The notes under the pieces are model-generated. The model made no database searches. It worked only from the letters and a program-made list of their open reading frames with translations, and was not told the origin of the DNA. The translations under genes were made by a program, and so were the position numbers. From Thiobius zoothamnicola (GTDB taxonomy: Bacteria; Pseudomonadota; Gammaproteobacteria; Chromatiales; Chromatiaceae), in contig OY782758.1 in the NCBI GenBank assembly GCA_963678215.1, positions 1,550,001-1,614,000 on the forward strand: DNA of 64,000 nt, written 5' to 3'. Of this stretch, positions 17,728 to 26,079 are shown one piece after another (within the stretch, counting starts at the first letter, position 1; each line of letters begins with the position of its first letter).

Positions 17728-18645
17728 TCAATCAACCAGTAAATATTCCAGCAAAGCCTTTTGCGCATGCAAACGGTTTTCGGCCTCATTCCAAACTGCG
17801 CTCTGAGGACCTTCCAATACGTTTTCATCGACTTCCATACCACGGTAAGCCGGTAAACAATGCATGAACAACGCATCGGACGCTGCCTGCTCCATCATTT
17901 GAGGTGTCACCTTATAATCCGCGAAAATCGCCTGCCGACCACTCTTCTCCCCTTCCTGCCCCATACTTACCCAAGTATCCGTGACCACCAAATCACTGCC
18001 TTTCGCCGCAACCTCTGGATCGCGCACAATTTCACAATGGCTTCCAGTTTTCTTCAGCAGTTCAGCCTGCGGCTCGTAACCCTCCGGACAGGCGATTTTT
18101 AACTGGAAATCAAATTGATAGGCCGCTTCCATATAGCTATTACACATATTATTGCCATCGCCAATCCAGGTCACGACCTTCCCACTGATATCCCCACGTT
18201 CCTCCAAGTAAGTCTGCATATCCGCCAATAGCTGGCAAGGGTGGCTCAAATCCGTAAGACCATTAATCACCGGGACTTTTGAGTACTCAGCGAAACGCTC
18301 AATCTTACTATGGTCATGGGTTCGTATCATGACGATATCCACCATGCTGGAAATCACGCGCGCCGTATCTTCTATGGGCTCTCCGCGTCCCAATTGCATC
18401 ATATCTGAGGTGAGGAAAATGGCAGAACCGCCAAGCTGGGCCATTCCCGCTTCAAAAGATACGCGGGTGCGCGTTGATGATTTCTCAAAAATCATCGCCA
18501 ACGTTTTGTGCGGTAAGGATTCATGCGCGACGCCGGAACGACGCAACTGTTTCAACTCAATGCCGCGCTTGATCATTTGACGCAGATCATCTGCGCTCAC
18601 ATCCAATAAATTTAAAAAATGCCTTTGCAATGCGCCGACTGGCAT
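17728..18645 (-). CDS. argF: Ornithine carbamoyltransferase
   Basis: Condenses ornithine and carbamoyl phosphate to citrulline in arginine synthesis. The 305-residue protein has the carbamoyl-phosphate site KSSTRTRVSFE, the DLSHPCQ motif and the ornithine-binding MHCLPAYRG. AGGGAGG lies seven bases before the ATG. It is 14 bp downstream of argD, so the two form an arginine operon. No ARG box was identified with confidence upstream. Length and motifs exclude aspartate carbamoyltransferase. Confidence 0.96.
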   Translation of the reverse strand: MPVGALQRHFLNLLDVSADDLRQMIKRGIELKQLRRSGVAHESLPHKTLAMIFEKSSTRTRVSFEAGMAQLGGSAIFLTSDMMQLGRGEPIEDTARVISSMVDIVMIRTHDHSKIERFAEYSKVPVINGLTDLSHPCQLLADMQTYLEERGDISGKVVTWIGDGNNMCNSYMEAAYQFDFQLKIACPEGYEPQAELLKKTGSHCEIVRDPEVAAKGSDLVVTDTWVSMGQEGEKSGRQAIFADYKVTPQMMEQAASDALFMHCLPAYRGMEVDENVLEGPQSAVWNEAENRLHAQKALLEYLLVD

Positions 18646-18659
18646 ATCAACCTCCCTGT

Positions 18660-19841
18660 CTACGATTTTTCAGCAAGAAAATCTACAATGAGCTTGCTTA
18701 ATTGAACCACTAACTGATCAGCTTCCATATCACTCATCACCAATGGCGGCAACAAACGCACCACACGTTCCGCCGTCACATTGATCAGCAAACCATCAGC
18801 AAGCGCTTCATTCACTAATTCACCACATGGACGATCAAGCTCAATCGCCAACATAAGTCCCTTGCCGCGTATTCCACGCACTCCCCCGGCGTCCCGCAAA
18901 TTTTGCTGTAAACCAGACAGGATGCGTTCACCCAATTGAGCCGCTCTTTCTTCAAGTCTCTCCTGCACTAACGTTTTACACACGACCAAGGCCGCTTGAC
19001 AAACCAAAGGGTTTCCGCCAAATGTCGATCCATGATTCCCCGGAGCAAATAGATCGGCAGCTTCGCCACGCGCCAAGCAAGCACCAATTGGCACACCATT
19101 GCCTAACGATTTGGCCAATGTGATCACATCCGGCTGGATATTTGTATGTTGGAAAGCGAAATATTGACCAGTGCGCCCCATGCCAGATTGGATCTCATCA
19201 AGCATCATGAGCCAACCATTAGCGTCGCAAATTTCCCGGATACCCGCCAAATAGCCATCATCCGGAATATTAATACCGCCCTCGCCCTGAACAGGCTCGA
19301 CCAATACGGCGACAATATCCTGGCGATTCTCGGCAACGGACTGAATCGCTGTAATATCATTGTATGGCACGCGCACGAAGCCCTGTACGAGCGGCTCAAA
19401 ACCGGCCTGCGCCTTGCGACTACCCGTAGCACTTAACGTGGCGAGCGTACGCCCATGAAAACTGCGTTCCATTACCACAATCGCTGGTTTGTCAATGCCT
19501 TTTTCACGCCCATGCAGACGCGCGAGTTTAATCGCGGCTTCATTCGCCTCAGCGCCGGAATTGCCGAAAAAAACGCGCTCCATCCCACTCATTTGTGTGA
19601 GCATGTCACCCAACTCATTTTGAGCGGAAATATGATAAAGGTTAGAAGTGTGTAATAACTTGCCTACCTGCTCGCGCAAGGCTTCGGTGACCGCCGGGTG
19701 CGCATGACCTAACCCGCATACTGCGATGCCGGATAAAGCATCCAGATAGCGTTTGCCCTCTGTATCCGTCAACCATGCGCCATTTCCGTGAGCGAAGGTG
19801 ATTGGCAATCTATTGTAGGTTTGCATCAAACTTTTAGACAT
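18660..19841 (-). CDS. argD: Acetylornithine aminotransferase
   Basis: PLP-dependent class III aminotransferase of 393 residues that makes N-acetylornithine, and possibly also serves succinyldiaminopimelate in lysine synthesis. The PLP lysine is in DVITLAKSLGNGVP, the cofactor-binding aspartate in LMMLDEIQSGMGRTG, and the N-terminal signature is YLDALSGIAVCGLGHAHP. It leads the argD-argF operon. A GGA sequence is five to seven bases before the ATG. The upstream region carries a minus-strand terminator hairpin only about 50 bp from the start codon. Confidence 0.93.
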   Translation of the reverse strand: MSKSLMQTYNRLPITFAHGNGAWLTDTEGKRYLDALSGIAVCGLGHAHPAVTEALREQVGKLLHTSNLYHISAQNELGDMLTQMSGMERVFFGNSGAEANEAAIKLARLHGREKGIDKPAIVVMERSFHGRTLATLSATGSRKAQAGFEPLVQGFVRVPYNDITAIQSVAENRQDIVAVLVEPVQGEGGINIPDDGYLAGIREICDANGWLMMLDEIQSGMGRTGQYFAFQHTNIQPDVITLAKSLGNGVPIGACLARGEAADLFAPGNHGSTFGGNPLVCQAALVVCKTLVQERLEERAAQLGERILSGLQQNLRDAGGVRGIRGKGLMLAIELDRPCGELVNEALADGLLINVTAERVVRLLPPLVMSDMEADQLVVQLSKLIVDFLAEKS

Positions 19842-20281
19842 TATTCCAAGGGGGTCAACAATTTGAAGCCTTAAACTTCAATTAAAATAAAAAGGCGGCC
19901 CTCAACTTCAGAGACCGCCTCTATTTCTCAATCATATTGGACGATTAAACGATGAAATATAAAGTGCTTTTGTTACCAAATCAAGACCATGTATGGACTC
20001 AAGATTAAACATCTAAGCAAACCATCGAAAAAGACACCACCAATCCCTTCCGATTCTCATCGGAAAGCAGATAGGGCTATACGCCAAAGAAAGGATGGGG
20101 TACTGGTTTCATGCGCAGCATGGTCGCCAGCAAGAAGCCATTACCTCGGTCAGACAGTTCATGGAGTTGGCGATGAGCATGCCGGAACAAGAACCATTCA
20201 TTCCCGGCAATCTGACAAATGCTAACAAACAATGGATGAAAAAATTTCAATGGCAAAAAACGCAACCACCTGACAGCGTAA
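19842..20281. other. Intergenic region upstream of argD, no recognised gene
   Basis: A 440-bp gap between the MNT/HEPN pair and argD. Short open frames exist on both strands (for example 20095-20307 on the plus strand and 20077-20265 on the minus strand), but none has a recognisable motif or well-placed ribosome site. The argD promoter should lie between the hairpin at 19893-19920 and the ATG. The hairpin points to a leftward transcript ending here. Confidence 0.5.
19881..19920 (-). terminator. Rho-independent terminator, leftward, just before argD
   Basis: Read on the minus strand, AGGCGG pairs with CCGCCT around a partly paired loop (TCTC with GAGG), and the stem is followed by TTTTTATTTTAAT. 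This is a canonical intrinsic terminator about 50 bp upstream of argD. It separates argD-argF from whatever is transcribed from the right; the closest leftward gene ends about 360 bp away, so a long 3' UTR or a small RNA is possible. Confidence 0.75.
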
Positions 20282-20596
20282 TTAAGCCAATTTCACATGG
20301 TATGTAGCAATACGCTCGCGGAAACCTTCCAGCATCAAGCGCCAATCGAATACATCCACGAATATCGGCAGGTTGGAATCGCGTAACGCTTCTCTGAAAT
20401 GAGTCAATTGCTCTGACGAGAGTGGAGCCTCGGCTGGCGTTTTGATCACTAGATCCAGGTCACTTGCATCATGTGCAGTGCCTTTGACCCGACTGCCGTA
20501 GGCCCAGAGTTCCGCGTCATCTGGCAAAACTTCGCGTGCGATTTGCAGGATGGCCCGGCGGTCTTTTTGCCGGAGTTCAATCGTACGGGCAATCAC
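20282..20596 (-). CDS. MNT-type nucleotidyltransferase (antitoxin-like)
   Basis: A 104-residue minimal nucleotidyltransferase. The polymerase-beta-type active site is WAYGSRVKGTAHDASDLDLVI, i.e. GSRxxG followed by SDLDL. Such proteins pair with HEPN proteins and, in characterised cases, neutralise them by AMPylation; the HEPN-like gene is directly upstream with a 20-bp overlap. The start is GTG at 20596. The pair sits between arginine genes and acs without integrase or repeats, so it may be a stable resident module. Confidence 0.85.
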   Translation of the reverse strand: MIARTIELRQKDRRAILQIAREVLPDDAELWAYGSRVKGTAHDASDLDLVIKTPAEAPLSSEQLTHFREALRDSNLPIFVDVFDWRLMLEGFRERIATYHVKLA

Positions 20597-20999
20597 GGAT
20601 CACCTGTTCAATAGCTATAGCATCAGCGATAAATTGAGGCAATAACTGCAGAGTGGGTTCGGCAAAACACGCGCCATCGTCATGTGCCGTCTGGTTGCGG
20701 TTATCGCGATAAATAATCCACCTTTCAGCCTGTTCGATATCAATCAACCCATGTCGGGCAGCCTGCCGGAATAAATCCTTGAATACCAAGGCATCAACCG
20801 CTTTGGGGCTGTGAAACCAGGGCTTAAGGCATTTGCGCAGTAATTTACCTGCCTGTTCCAGAATAATCTCAAACTCCTTGATACAGGCAGAACGATACAT
20901 ATCGTACTCAATGCTGTCCGGCTCAGTTTGCCGCAAACGTTGCAGAGCTTGTTCCAGAGTTTGGATACAACGGCTTAAAAAGCGGGTATCAAGGAACAA
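20577..20999 (-). CDS. HEPN-like nucleotidyltransferase substrate-binding protein (HI0074 family)
   Basis: About 140 residues, all alpha. It shows the HI0074-type layout: LDTRFLSRCIQTLEQALQ at the N-terminus, then IKEFEIILEQAGKLLRKCL and, near the C-terminus, YRDNRNQTAHDD, which contains an R-X4-H motif as in HEPN RNases. The tyrosine often found two residues after that histidine (RX4HXY) is aspartate here. I prefer TTG at 20999, which has GGAG seven bases upstream, over another in-frame TTG at 21026. It is cotranscribed with the MNT gene; toxin-antitoxin function is inferred from the family. Confidence 0.8.
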   Translation of the reverse strand: MFLDTRFLSRCIQTLEQALQRLRQTEPDSIEYDMYRSACIKEFEIILEQAGKLLRKCLKPWFHSPKAVDALVFKDLFRQAARHGLIDIEQAERWIIYRDNRNQTAHDDGACFAEPTLQLLPQFIADAIAIEQVIRDCPYD

Positions 21000-21086
21000 G
21001 GTGCTGCTCCGTCGTTTCCATCTCAACTCGTTACTTGGTTACACTGCCGCCTTGCCGCTAACGGCAAAGCGGCGACATAACTAAAG

Positions 21087-23033
21087 CTATCGGTTCTCGC
21101 GGTTGTCAATCAGATTATCCACCACAGACGGATCCGCCAGAGTGGAAGTATCACCCAGATTGTCCAATTCGTTGGCGGCGATCTTACGCAGAATACGGCG
21201 CATAATCTTACCGGAACGGGTCTTGGGCAGACCGGGCGCCCACTGGATCAGGTTGATCTTGGCAATCGGGCCAATTTCACCACGCACCAGTTTGACCAAT
21301 TCGGTTTTGAGCGCATCCGTACCCTCCTCGCCCGCCATCAGGGTGACATACGCATAGATGCCCTGGCCGGTCAGTTCGTGTGGATAGCCCACCACGGCAG
21401 CTTCGGCCACTTTGTCGTGCAACACCAGCGCGGATTCGATCTCGGCGGTGCCCAAGCGGTGGCCGGACACATTCAGCACATCGTCCACCCGGCCGGTGAT
21501 CCAGTAATAGCCGTCCTCATCGCGGCGCGCGCCGTCACCGGTGAAGTAATAGCCCTTGTACATTGCGAAATAGGTTTCATAGAAACGCTTGTGATCGCCA
21601 TACACGGTGCGCATCTGCGATGGCCAGGGGTGTTTGATCGCCAGATTGCCTTCCGCCGGATTGCCTTCGATTTCATTGCCTTGGTCATCCAGCAGACAGG
21701 GCTGCACGCCAAAGAAAGGCCGGGTCGCGGAACCCGGTTTGAGCGGCGTCGCGCCGGGCAACGGGGTCAGCATATGCGCACCGGTTTCAGTCTGCCACCA
21801 AGTATCCACGATCGGGCAGCGGCCTTCGCCAACGACATTGTGGTACCACTCCCAGGCTTCCGGGTTGATCGGTTCACCGACGGTGCCGAGCAGGCGCAGC
21901 GAGGCACGTTGGGTCTTGTTGACCGGTTCATCGCCCGCGCCCATCAATGAGCGGATCGCGGTCGGTGCCGTGTAAAAGCTGGCGACATTGTGTTTGTCAC
22001 ACACTTGCCAAAAACGTGAGATGTCCGGGTAAGTCGGAATGCCCTCAAACATCAAGGTGGTCGCACCATTCGCCAACGGGCCGTACACGATATAGCTGTG
22101 ACCGGTGACCCAGCCGACATCGGCGGTGCACCAATAGACCTCACCGTCTTTGTAGTCAAATACCGTTTTGTGCGTCATCGCCGCCTGTAACAAGTAGCCT
22201 GCGGTGGTGTGCAGCACGCCTTTCGGTTTGCCAGTGGAGCCGGAGGTATACAAAATGAATAACGGATCATCCGCGTCCATTTCTTCTGCCGGGCAGTCAG
22301 CAGACGCATCCGCCATTGCTTCGTGATACCAAACATCACGGTCTTCGACCCAATCCACCGGATCGCCACCGCGTTGTACCACGATGCAGGTATGTACCTG
22401 CGGGCAGCCAGCGACCGCCTTATCCGCATTCGTTTTCAGCGGCACCTTTTTGCCGCCGCGCATGGATTGGTCGGAAGTGATCACCACTTCGCAGTCGGCA
22501 TTGTTAATGCGGTCTTTCAACGCATCGGGCGAGAAACCACCGAATACAATTGAGTGGATTGCGCCAATCCGGGTGCAGGCCAGCATGGCGACTGCGGCCT
22601 CAGGAATCATCGGCAGGTATAAGGAAACCCGATCCCCCTTTTTGACACCGCGCGATTTGAGTACATTAGCGAATTTGCTGACTTCTTCATGCAATTCACG
22701 ATAGGTGATTTTACGGTCTTCATCCGGGCTATCGCCTTCCCAAATAATAGCGACCTGATCGCCACGAGTATCCAAATGACGATCCAGACAATTGTACGAT
22801 ACGTTCAGAGTCGCGCCTTTGAACCACTCAATATGCAGATCTTCCTGTTGGAAAGACCAATCCAGCACGGTATCCCATTTTTTGAAGAAAGTGAGGTAAT
22901 TATCGGCCTGTTCAGCCCAGAACCCGTTCGGATCCTCGACTGATTGGCGATACATGGCTTCATATTGTTCGGCGTTGACGTTGGCCTGAGCGGCGAAATC
23001 CGCCGGTACGGGATAGGTTTTGATTTCTGACAT
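21087..23033 (-). CDS. acs: Acetyl-CoA synthetase (AMP-forming)
   Basis: Activates acetate to acetyl-CoA through acetyl-AMP. The 648-residue protein has the P-loop-like LYTSGSTGKPKGVLHT, CTADVGWVTGHSYIVYGPL, the hinge region YYWITGRVDDVLNVSGHRLG, and the C-terminal PKTRSGKIMRR with the lysine that is acetylated in regulated homologues. Full-length for the family. AAGGA lies about eleven bases before the ATG. It appears monocistronic; the upstream side is a palindromic repeat and a GIY-YIG gene. Confidence 0.97.
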   Translation of the reverse strand: MSEIKTYPVPADFAAQANVNAEQYEAMYRQSVEDPNGFWAEQADNYLTFFKKWDTVLDWSFQQEDLHIEWFKGATLNVSYNCLDRHLDTRGDQVAIIWEGDSPDEDRKITYRELHEEVSKFANVLKSRGVKKGDRVSLYLPMIPEAAVAMLACTRIGAIHSIVFGGFSPDALKDRINNADCEVVITSDQSMRGGKKVPLKTNADKAVAGCPQVHTCIVVQRGGDPVDWVEDRDVWYHEAMADASADCPAEEMDADDPLFILYTSGSTGKPKGVLHTTAGYLLQAAMTHKTVFDYKDGEVYWCTADVGWVTGHSYIVYGPLANGATTLMFEGIPTYPDISRFWQVCDKHNVASFYTAPTAIRSLMGAGDEPVNKTQRASLRLLGTVGEPINPEAWEWYHNVVGEGRCPIVDTWWQTETGAHMLTPLPGATPLKPGSATRPFFGVQPCLLDDQGNEIEGNPAEGNLAIKHPWPSQMRTVYGDHKRFYETYFAMYKGYYFTGDGARRDEDGYYWITGRVDDVLNVSGHRLGTAEIESALVLHDKVAEAAVVGYPHELTGQGIYAYVTLMAGEEGTDALKTELVKLVRGEIGPIAKINLIQWAPGLPKTRSGKIMRRILRKIAANELDNLGDTSTLADPSVVDNLIDNRENR

Positions 23034-23073
23034 GGTGGTTATTTTTCCTTTAAATATCGTTATATAAGCTTGC

Positions 23074-23098
23074 CGTCATTCCCGCGCAGGCGGGAATC
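23074..23098 (+). repeat. Palindromic repeat, left copy flanking the GIY-YIG gene
   Basis: A 25-bp copy of the widespread CGTCATTCCCGC-type palindromic repeat, with internal dyad ATTCCCGC/GCGGGAAT. An exact inverted copy is at 23413-23437, so the GIY-YIG gene lies between the two. Degenerate copies occur at about 30292-30320 and 55499-55526. Confidence 0.9.
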
Positions 23099-23108
23099 CA
23101 TCTGACAA

Positions 23109-23393
23109 TTACAAAGCGTCATACAGGTCGCTCCATTCCGGATTTTTGGTTTGAATCAAACGAATCTTCCATGCACGGTTCCATTTCTTTAACCGTTTTT
23201 CACGCAATATTGCCTCATTCATACCATCAAAAACTTCATAGTAAACCAGACTATGCACGCCATAGCGTTTGGTGAATCCCTCAACCAGATTTTCCCGGTG
23301 CTCCCACACACGCTTTTTTAACTGGCTGGTGACACCAATATACAAGACGCCATTAGGTTTAATCGCCATTATGTAGATCGCAGGTTGTTTCAC
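23109..23393 (-). CDS. GIY-YIG nuclease family protein
   Basis: A 94-residue single-domain GIY-YIG protein. The GIY-type strand is PAIYIMAIKPNG and the YIG-type strand is VLYIGVTSQLKKRVWEHR, with catalytic-type Tyr and Arg, followed by LVEGFTKRYGVHSLVYYE and the family glutamate in EAILREKRLKKW. The start is taken as GTG at 23393 because close family members begin with M-K-Q-P at this point; the upstream open frame only translates the palindromic repeat. Such small genes often sit inside or between CGTCATTCCCGC repeats, and the pairing is exact here. A DNA-nicking role in repeat biology is speculative. Confidence 0.85.
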   Translation of the reverse strand: MKQPAIYIMAIKPNGVLYIGVTSQLKKRVWEHRENLVEGFTKRYGVHSLVYYEVFDGMNEAILREKRLKKWNRAWKIRLIQTKNPEWSDLYDAL

Positions 23394-23412
23394 ACTACGA
23401 TCTATTTCGATA

Positions 23413-23437
23413 GATTCCCGCCTGCGCGGGAATGACG
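23413..23437 (-). repeat. Palindromic repeat, right copy flanking the GIY-YIG gene
   Basis: Exact reverse complement of the 25-bp element at 23074-23098. The two bracket about 315 bp containing only the GIY-YIG gene and its start region, like the ends of a miniature element. Confidence 0.9.
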
Positions 23438-23475
23438 GGTAGAACAATTGAACATGGCGTCAATTTTCTCCAACT

Positions 23476-23997
23476 TCATTTCGCCAACCACATTAACGCG
23501 GCTTCATCAACCAGCTGGATAGACTTTTTCAATACAACCACGCCTTTACCGGTATTCCATTCCATCACATCACCCGATGTGCCAGCCTGATCAGGCTTGC
23601 CCAGCAAATCACGCAAATGTTGGGTCACAGCCTGATGATATTCAGCACGGTAGCTGATTTGCATGGCGCGCAGACGTTCACGGCCAAAATAAGCCACGAT
23701 GCGCCGGGAAGGCAATTCATTGAAAGTCCCTATGCTGGCGTTACAAGCCGTATCGCCAAACTGGCTGGACAGCTTGCCGCAACGCCAATCAATGTCAGGA
23801 AACGCACGGATAAACTCGTCCTGACTGAATTGGCCGTCCGCCTCTTTGAAGTCGATATGAAGGCGGGATTTACCAAATAACCACAAAATAGCGTTATCTG
23901 AAATCCGATTGCCTTCTTCCGTGAAAATCAAGAAAAAAGGCGGTACGAAAATGAGCAAGAGAGACAGTAAAGTCCAATGAATTTTGGCGGTTTTCAT
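23476..23997 (-). CDS. Hypothetical protein with N-terminal membrane anchor
   Basis: I do not recognise this 173-residue protein. Residues 7-27 form one hydrophobic segment (WTLLSLLLIFVPPFFLIFT), either an uncleaved signal or an anchor. The rest looks like a small soluble periplasmic domain with two cysteines (WRCGKL and DTACNAS) that could form a disulfide, then a C-terminal GDVMEWNTGKGVVVLKKSI. It is downstream of slt on the same strand with an 80-bp gap. A cell-envelope role is the only suggestion context gives. Confidence 0.6.
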   Translation of the reverse strand: MKTAKIHWTLLSLLLIFVPPFFLIFTEEGNRISDNAILWLFGKSRLHIDFKEADGQFSQDEFIRAFPDIDWRCGKLSSQFGDTACNASIGTFNELPSRRIVAYFGRERLRAMQISYRAEYHQAVTQHLRDLLGKPDQAGTSGDVMEWNTGKGVVVLKKSIQLVDEAALMWLAK

Positions 23998-24077
23998 GAA
24001 TTTGTTGTTTTCTGCTCCACAGCCAGAGCAGGTTCCTGGTTTTTATCAAATGTGTGTGAACAGCGGCGCGGAAAGTA

Positions 24078-26051
24078 TTATGGGTTTTTCACGTCAGTTT
24101 GGGACGATGCTAACAACATCTGCGGATTATCAACAGATTGCATCTGTTGAACAAGGCGCAGCGGTTGGCGACCGAGACGCTTATCGTAAATCACGCGATA
24201 AGCCATCACCCGACGTAAATAATCTGCCGTTTCCTTGAAAGGGACTAATTCAATCCAGATATCTGCGGACGTGCGTTGATCCGGCAACCATTCCGTCACC
24301 CGACGAGAGCCGGCATTATAGGCCGCAGCCGCCAAAACCGGGTTGTTATCGAATCGATCCATCAGTTGGCGCAAATAAGCCGCGCCCAAAGCAATATTCG
24401 TCTCCGCTTTGAGCAAGGCTTTTTGATGCCGTAAACCACCACGCAAATGTTGACGTGCAACCTGTTTCGCCGTAGTCGGCATGAGCTGCATCAGGCCCAA
24501 TGCGCCAACATGGGAACGGGCATCGCGCATGAAAGCGCTTTCCTGACGGATGATGGCGAAAATGAAACTCGGATCCAACTGGTGTTTGAATGCTTGCTGG
24601 TAAACCAACTCACGATGGCTGAGTGGAAAACGCAACGCCAGGTCGTCCCAGTACTCGGTTCTCGCCAAGGTGAAAATCGCCTGATCATGCCAGCCTTTCT
24701 GTTCCGCCAGTATGGCCGCCGCTTTCAGTTGCACCCTGTTAAGATCGCGCGTGGCGTAACGCCACTCCCGCCGCGCCTTAACATCCTGTTGCAAACCATG
24801 CCATTCAAGCGCGCGCCGAATGCCGGGTAATCGACTGACGCTTCTGCGCGCCCGCCAGGTCGTGGGCGTATCGGCATGCGCCAGATGGTAATCAAGCTTC
24901 GTCCGATCCGCCGCCATAAATCCGTAGAATGAGCGTTCACGCGCCAATCTGCGCCACACGGCTTGCGCCTGTCTGGTTTTCCCCATGCCATCCAGGGCGC
25001 GCGCATACCAGTAACGCCAACGTTCTTCACGTTTTTCTATATCCGGCCACTGCGCCAGATCATGCAATAACTGCGACCAATCCTGACGCAACAAAGCAGC
25101 CCGCAAGCGCGCGATATGCAAACGCTGGTCTGTCTTTTTCACTGTCAACCCGGTAATAAAGCGATAGGCCTGCTCATCAGGATGAGTTTCCAAAGCCAAG
25201 GCGATGCGCCGTTCTGTCCGATAACGCAAAGCCTTGCTGAAAGGATAAAGAGAGGCGATTGAGTGCCATATCTCCAATGCTTCCATACCCGCCAGGGCGG
25301 CCATACGACGCACAAGATGACTCAACACAATTTCCCGATAAGGATGCGGCGATGAAAACGCCTGCCCATGCCGCAAATCGCGTGGATTCTGATAAAGACG
25401 GATCCAATGTTGCAGCCAGACACCATCCTGCTGATCCAAGTATTTCCCCAAATAGCGCGCCAAACGCCACTGCCCTGCCTCCATCGCCAGTTCGATGCGT
25501 CGCCAAACCAATGTCGGCGTCAGCTTATCCGCCTGTCTCCAGGCCTCAAATACCACATCACAGGCAGAAGGACGCGATTCGCCATGCAGCCAAATCTTTT
25601 CCACATCGCGCCAGGCTCTTCTCCTCTGTCCTGTTTCAATCAGTGCCTGCAAACGACGGCATTGTCTGGTGATGCTGCTTTGTTCTGTATAAAACGCCAG
25701 GTAAGTTGACCATGCCTCTTCACGCGCCAAATAATCCAGCCAGCGGCGCCGCAACATATCAGCAACCGGCTCGTCCTGATAGCGTCTTAAAAAGTCCGCG
25801 ATTTCAATCGGGTTAACCTCCCGCAACCGACTTTTCAAGTCAGCCAATTCCAGATAGGGCAACAAAGGATAATCCTTCAGTTTACCCCGCAAAGCCTGAT
25901 AATGCCTGTATTCACCGTCACGTATGGCTTGTTCGGCTGCCAGGAACCAGCGTCGCTGCTGTTCAATGGATGCCGCATTCACCCCGCCGATCCACCATAA
26001 ATTGACGCATAACATCCCAACCACAAGCCGATACATCAAAACCCGGTACAT
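24078..26051 (-). CDS. slt: Soluble lytic murein transglycosylase (Slt70 type)
   Basis: Periplasmic exo-lytic transglycosylase that cleaves peptidoglycan to 1,6-anhydro muropeptides. The 657-residue protein has a signal peptide ending around GGVNAA, a long helical superstructure (about residues 30-450) and a C-terminal catalytic domain with IIRQESAFMRDARSHVGALG (catalytic Glu near residue 503), LMQLMPTTA and AAYNAGSRRVTEWLP. Length and order match Slt70. AGGAG is seven bases upstream of the chosen ATG. It is divergent from the inositol-phosphatase-like gene with only 28 bp between, so their promoters must overlap each other's genes or leaders. Confidence 0.94.
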   Translation of the reverse strand: MYRVLMYRLVVGMLCVNLWWIGGVNAASIEQQRRWFLAAEQAIRDGEYRHYQALRGKLKDYPLLPYLELADLKSRLREVNPIEIADFLRRYQDEPVADMLRRRWLDYLAREEAWSTYLAFYTEQSSITRQCRRLQALIETGQRRRAWRDVEKIWLHGESRPSACDVVFEAWRQADKLTPTLVWRRIELAMEAGQWRLARYLGKYLDQQDGVWLQHWIRLYQNPRDLRHGQAFSSPHPYREIVLSHLVRRMAALAGMEALEIWHSIASLYPFSKALRYRTERRIALALETHPDEQAYRFITGLTVKKTDQRLHIARLRAALLRQDWSQLLHDLAQWPDIEKREERWRYWYARALDGMGKTRQAQAVWRRLARERSFYGFMAADRTKLDYHLAHADTPTTWRARRSVSRLPGIRRALEWHGLQQDVKARREWRYATRDLNRVQLKAAAILAEQKGWHDQAIFTLARTEYWDDLALRFPLSHRELVYQQAFKHQLDPSFIFAIIRQESAFMRDARSHVGALGLMQLMPTTAKQVARQHLRGGLRHQKALLKAETNIALGAAYLRQLMDRFDNNPVLAAAAYNAGSRRVTEWLPDQRTSADIWIELVPFKETADYLRRVMAYRVIYDKRLGRQPLRLVQQMQSVDNPQMLLASSQTDVKNP

Positions 26052-26079
26052 GACTAACTCCTGAACGGAAGGAACTTAA

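Noticed and set aside
20095..20307. A 70-codon plus-strand frame upstream of argD
   Set aside because: No family resemblance, the purine stretch is directly against the ATG, and the frame is overlapped by another of similar size on the opposite strand.
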